Assembly (NCBI GenBank): GCA_963771435.1
Contig: CAVYTF010000027.1
Span: 62,001-126,000 of the forward strand
Source: CAVYTF01 sp963771435
GTDB taxonomy: Bacteria; Bacteroidota; Bacteroidia; Chitinophagales; Chitinophagaceae
Reading direction: 5' to 3'
Length of the DNA: 64,000 nt
Numbering within the stretch: position 1 is the stretch's first letter; each line of letters starts with the position of its first letter. Positions 60,386-64,000 of the stretch are shown piece after piece. Below the pieces are notes generated by a model. It was not told the origin of the DNA and ran no database searches. It saw only the letters and a program-made list of their open reading frames with translations. The position numbers and the translations under genes are program-made.

Positions 60386-61634
60386 ATGAGGAATTTTAGT
60401 TCATGGTGGATCGTTGTGGTGGCACTGGTTTTAATTGACCTGTACGTTTTCAACACTGTTCGCAGCCTCACCAGCCACAACAGCGAAAAGAGCAGGCTTT
60501 TTATTTCGGGGGCTTACCTTATTGTGGCTTCGGTTTGCATCATGATCGTGGTGGTTTACCCTTTTACGCCGTCTTATTACAAATATCCTGTTTTTCGCAA
60601 CTATCTTTTTATCATTATTATCGGTTTATATTTTGCAAAGATCATTGCCGCAGCTTTTTTTCTGTTGGATGATGTGCGACGGGGCGCAGTTTGGCTAATG
60701 GGCAAAATATTTCCAAATACAGGCGTTGATTTTGTTCAGCAGGATGGGCAAATCAGCCGCTCTGTTTTTTTAAGCTGGCTGGGCATTGGGCTCGGCGGCG
60801 GCCTGTTTGGTTCGCTGCTCTATGGTTTTTCTAATAAATATAATTACAGGGTAAAAACTGTGCGCCTAAGTTTCAGCAACCTGCCCGCGGCTTTTAAAGG
60901 ATTAAAAATTGTGCAGGTAAGCGACATCCACAGCGGCAGCTTTACCAATAAAAAAGCAGTAAACCATGGGGTGGATATGATCTTGCAGCAAAATGCTGAT
61001 CTTGATCCTTTTTACCGGCGACCTGGTAAATAATAACGCTGATGAAATGAACGACTACAAAGATGTTTTCAGCCGCTTGAAAGCGCCGATGGGGGTTTTC
61101 AGCACACTTGGCAATCATGATTATGGCGATTATACTCCCTGGCCAACCGAAGCCGCTAAAAAAGAAAATTTAGACCGGCTGAAGAATATTGAAGCCGAAA
61201 TGGGCTGGAAGTTATTGATGAATGAACATGTTGTTTTGGAAAAAAATAACCAGCAAATTGCTTTGATCGGGGTTGAGAACTGGAGCGCATCAAGCCGTTT
61301 CCCTAAGCATGGCAGGCTGGATCTGGCTTATCCCGGAACGGAAAAATATCCCTTTAAAATATTAATGAGCCACGACCCCAGCCACTGGGATGCGCAGGTG
61401 CGGCCGGATTACCCTGAAATAGACCTAACGCTTGCCGGGCATACGCACGGGATGCAGTTTGGCGTGGAACTGCCCCATTTTAAATGGAGCCCTGTGCAAT
61501 GGATGTATAAGGAATGGGCCGGGCTTTATGAAAAAGGCAGGCAAAAATTATATGTGAACCGGGGCTATGGTTTTATAGGCTACCCCGGAAGAGTTGGCAT
61601 TCTCCCTGAGATCACTGTGATCGAATTAGGATAA
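60386..61634 (+). CDS. Membrane-anchored metallophosphoesterase (one frameshift)
   Basis: About 415 residues after correction. Four N-terminal membrane helices (about 5-25, 37-60, 70-95, 130-150) precede a calcineurin-like phosphatase: IVQVSDIHSGSF (metal site, about 178), DLILFTGDLVNN (GD), STLGNHDYGDYTPW (GNHD), LTLAGHTHGMQFG (GHTH, about 355). The frame break at about 61003 (CTTGATCC, one extra base) splits it between the first and second motifs. All metal ligands are present. Similar to YkuE-type proteins acting on lipids or cell-wall precursors at the membrane. Confidence 0.85.
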
Positions 61635-61745
61635 AAGCGGTTCCGCGACTGGACATTCTAACATTTCTTTAGAATTATAATTAATTTTTTCACGTTTTAG
61701 CAGTCAGGAATGGTAAATTATTTATTTGATCTAAAAAACTAAGCA

Positions 61746-62327
61746 ATGAAAAGAATCATTTTATCGGCCTTTGCAATTTTTTCTTTTGTAATTATTACGA
61801 ACGCACAGGGCTTTCATTTGGGGTTAAAAGGAGGCGTGAACCTTGGCAAAGTAGACGGCGAATCTTTTAGCCAGGGCTTTAATGCAGGATTTCAGTTGGG
61901 CGGTTATGCGCAAATTGATTTCAGTAAATATTTAGGCATCCAGCCTGAATTATTATTTAACCAAACGAATACTAAATATGATACTTCTTCCGGGCAGATC
62001 TTTGATCTTCAAAATGGTTCCAATCTTTCGCTCAACTATTTAAGCGTTCCCGTATTGCTTCGGATAAATCCTTCAAAAATACTCACATTAAATGTGGGCC
62101 CGCAATACAGTATATTGCTTAATAATCATCAAACTATTTTACAAAACAGCGAAGATGCTTTTAAAAGCGGTGATTTTTCTGTAGTAGTAGGCGCCCAGAT
62201 AAATTTGGGAGGCATAAACGTTTATGGACGGTATAATATCGGCCTCGCAAACATTAGTGACATTAATTCGGAAAATAGCTGGAAAAGCGAGCAAATACAA
62301 CTTGGGATAGGATTAAGGCTATTATAA
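61746..62327 (+). CDS. Outer-membrane beta-barrel protein (porin/PorT-like)
   Basis: 193 residues with a signal peptide (MKRIILSAFAIFSFVIITNAQ). Alternating strands: GFHLGLKGGVNLGKVDG, GFNAGFQLGGYAQIDF, LGIQPELLFNQTNTKYD, LSLNYLSVPVLLRINP, LTLNVGPQYSILLN, VVVGAQINLGGINVYGRYNIGL and IQLGIGLRLL at the C-terminus. An eight-stranded barrel of the PorT/OMP_b-brl type. Such barrels are abundant in Bacteroidota; the function (structural, adhesion, T9SS) is unknown. Array R8 lies 60 bp downstream. Confidence 0.88.
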   Translation: MKRIILSAFAIFSFVIITNAQGFHLGLKGGVNLGKVDGESFSQGFNAGFQLGGYAQIDFSKYLGIQPELLFNQTNTKYDTSSGQIFDLQNGSNLSLNYLSVPVLLRINPSKILTLNVGPQYSILLNNHQTILQNSEDAFKSGDFSVVVGAQINLGGINVYGRYNIGLANISDINSENSWKSEQIQLGIGLRLL

Positions 62328-62387
62328 AAAGAGACGTTTTTATTTCATAAGAAACAGTATATCTGGCTATTATGGTATTTTAGCCAA

Positions 62388-62556
62388 ATATCGGAGCGCT
62401 TACTCCAGATCTCCGGGTATGCACCCAAAATCTCCGGGTATGCACCCAGTATCTCCGGGTACGCACCCAGGATCTCCGGGTATGCACCCAGTATCTCCGG
62501 GTATGCACCTAAGATCTCCGGGTATGCACTACAAAATCTCCGGTGCGTACTCCAAA
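62388..62556. repeat. R8: 7 x 21-bp units plus a degenerate edge
   Basis: ATCTCCGGG anchors at 62409, 62430, 62451, 62472, 62493, 62514 (exactly 21 bp apart) and 62536 (22 bp). A degraded copy (ATCGGAGCGCTTACTCC) starts about 62390. Unit ATCTCCGGGTATGCACCCAGT; GGGT-ATGC-ACCC (62415-62426) is a perfect inverted repeat inside each unit. It lies between the beta-barrel gene and lon. Confidence 0.96.
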
Positions 62557-62607
62557 TGCTAAAGAACTTAATGAATATCAACCGGAATAAATGATCTTTA
62601 TTTTTAG

Positions 62608-62634
62608 AACATCCGGCGCAACCGAATGTTTTTT
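62608..62634 (+). terminator. Terminator-like hairpin upstream of lon
   Basis: AACATCCGG and CCGAATGTT form an imperfect stem with a short GCGCAA loop and a following run of T residues. It may terminate transcription of the beta-barrel gene and R8. Confidence 0.65.
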
Positions 62635-62759
62635 ATGCCAATTTGAGCCGAATATTTACTTTTACCCCCTTTGGCATTTTTATTGAAATGTTTAGCTTCC
62701 TGTTTTAAATTATCTTATACAAGCTACGGAATGACATTCTGACCGTAGAAAAATCGCTT

Positions 62760-64000
62760 ATGAACAAAGAAAGTTTCTATTTAAAGACTGATGACGATAA
62801 TGATTTTTTGCCCATTATACCAATTAATGAAAATGATGCAGAAGATAAAAATTTAGTGGTTCCCAAAGTTTTGCCTTTACTACCATTACGTAATACTGTT
62901 CTCTTTCCCGGCGTGGTGTTGCCTATAACTGTTGGCAGAGACAAAAGCATAAAAGCAGTAACTGATTCTTACAAAGCAGACAAACTGATCGGTGTTTTAG
63001 CCCAAAAAGATTCCTCCATAGAAGAGCCTACCCTTATTGATCTATGCGAAATTGGAACAGTGGCAAAGATCGTTAAGCTGATAAAAATGCCTGACGGCGG
63101 CACAACGGTTATTATCCAAGGGAAAAAGCGCTTTAAGGTGCTTGATCTTGTTTCAGACGATCCTTATTTTAAAGCAAACATAAGTCTGCTGCCGGATGAT
63201 ATAACACCGCCTGGTGAAAATTTTCAGGCATATACTGCCACAATAAAGGATCTTGCAACGCAAATAATACAATTATCTCCTAATCTTCCCACAGAAGCTT
63301 CTATCATTTTAAGAAATATTGAACATCCTTCTTTTCTTATCAATTTTGTAAGCAGCAATTTAAACAATGATATTCCCGAAAAACAGATGCTACTTGAAAT
63401 TGATGATGTAAAAACACGCTCGGAAAAACTTGTAGAGTTATTACATCGTGAATTGCAGTTCGCAGAATTAAAAAACAAAGTAACAAATAAAACCCGCACA
63501 GAACTTGACAAGCAGCAGCGCGATTATTTTCTACAGCAGCAATTAAAAAGCATTAAGGATGAATTGGGAGGAGACATTAATGAACGTGAGATCCATGAAA
63601 TGAAGAAAAAGGCTGAAGCTAAGAAATGGCCTGAGGCTGCTAAGAATTTATTTAAAAGTGGCGTTGAGAAATTGGAAAGGATGCACCCAAGCACCCCTGA
63701 TTTTTCAGTCGTTTACAATCATCTTGACTTAATGCTCGACCTTCCTTGGGAAGAATATACAAAGGACAGCTATGATCTAAAAAAGGCGAAACAAGTGCTG
63801 GATGATGACCATTACGGCATGAAAAAAATAAAAGAACGTATTCTTGAATACCTCGCAGTATTGAAATTAAAGGGTGATATGAAAAGCCCGATTCTCTGTT
63901 TTGTTGGCCCTCCGGGAATTGGCAAAACTTCGCTTGGACGGAGTATTGCACATGCCATCGGAAGAAAATATGTGCGTGTAAGTTTAGGCGGCCTGCATGA
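62760..64000 (+). CDS. lon: Lon protease (endopeptidase La), 3' end outside the window
   Basis: 413 codons are visible and the frame is open to the edge. An acidic leader is followed by the N-terminal LON substrate-binding domain (about 38-240; LPLLPLRNTVLFPGVVLPIT), the coiled helical linker (KSIKDELGGDINEREIHEMKKK) and the start of the AAA+ domain: DHYGMKKIKERILEYLAVLKL and the Walker A GPPGIGKTSLGRSI (about 382-395). The Ser-Lys protease domain lies beyond the window. Degrades misfolded and regulatory proteins. The ATG at 62760 starts MNKESFYLK; no other start fits. Confidence 0.97.
   Translation, partial: MNKESFYLKTDDDNDFLPIIPINENDAEDKNLVVPKVLPLLPLRNTVLFPGVVLPITVGRDKSIKAVTDSYKADKLIGVLAQKDSSIEEPTLIDLCEIGTVAKIVKLIKMPDGGTTVIIQGKKRFKVLDLVSDDPYFKANISLLPDDITPPGENFQAYTATIKDLATQIIQLSPNLPTEASIILRNIEHPSFLINFVSSNLNNDIPEKQMLLEIDDVKTRSEKLVELLHRELQFAELKNKVTNKTRTELDKQQRDYFLQQQLKSIKDELGGDINEREIHEMKKKAEAKKWPEAAKNLFKSGVEKLERMHPSTPDFSVVYNHLDLMLDLPWEEYTKDSYDLKKAKQVLDDDHYGMKKIKERILEYLAVLKLKGDMKSPILCFVGPPGIGKTSLGRSIAHAIGRKYVRVSLGGLH

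Overview
The window looks like a chromosomal stretch of a Bacteroidota bacterium, most likely family Chitinophagaceae. The reasons are: a moderately low GC content (about 40 % by eye); promoters of the Bacteroidota type (TTTG-N19-TAnnTTTG, with perfect copies before two tRNA genes); almost no Shine-Dalgarno sites; two proteins with Por/type IX secretion C-terminal domains; and typical Bacteroidota gene sets (DoxX/BT_3928 - DUF1599 - folP, and parA - parB - DUF5683 - dapB). The affiliation is inference from gene content. No rRNA, phage or transposase gene was seen.

Layout. 0-10 kb: glycosyltransferases, tRNA-Ala, a nucleoside transporter, citrate synthase, an LptF/G permease, tRNA-Asp, accA, dapA and an rRNA methyltransferase. 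10-20 kb: secreted and lipoprotein genes, a UbiA-like protein followed by a methyltransferase and a LuxE-like gene, tRNA-Leu, a LamG/T9SS protein and two GT2 enzymes. 20-30 kb: a badly broken M42 aminopeptidase, membrane proteins, rpoN, a DegT aminotransferase, an inositol monophosphatase coupled to thiL, and an S41 protease. 30-41 kb: pfkA-pyk, a possible lipid-modification run (PAP2-like, AspH-type and PhyH-type oxygenases, SDR), tRNA-Arg, a chagasin-like inhibitor, a lipocalin, serA and rpmE. 41-52 kb: recF and a DUF721 gene, a CBS-domain relic, an ABC permease, the DoxX/DUF1599/folP group, an FKBP, an NrnA-like phosphoesterase, ndk and a UbiD decarboxylase. 52-64 kb: GT2 enzymes, an exonuclease, mpl, dapB, the parAB locus, a metallophosphoesterase, a beta-barrel protein and the 5' part of lon.

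The most unusual feature is a set of eight intergenic tandem-repeat arrays (called R1-R8 here). Their units have unrelated sequences, but all share a period of 21 bp, which is two turns of B-DNA. In five arrays the unit carries its own inverted repeat. A ninth array (P1) has a 23-bp period built on the palindrome ACCGTA-TTTA-TACGGT. The arrays lie between tandem, convergent and divergent genes. Three of them adjoin genes for uncharacterised proteins, and one (R4) lies between a promoter-like site and such a gene. I do not recognise this as a described element.

The second striking feature is many frame disruptions. Eleven coding genes plus one relic are interrupted, including rpmE, thiL and parA, which should be functional. 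Several breaks are in homopolymers. Base-calling or assembly error is the simplest explanation for most of them, although the M42 peptidase and the CBS gene may be real pseudogenes.
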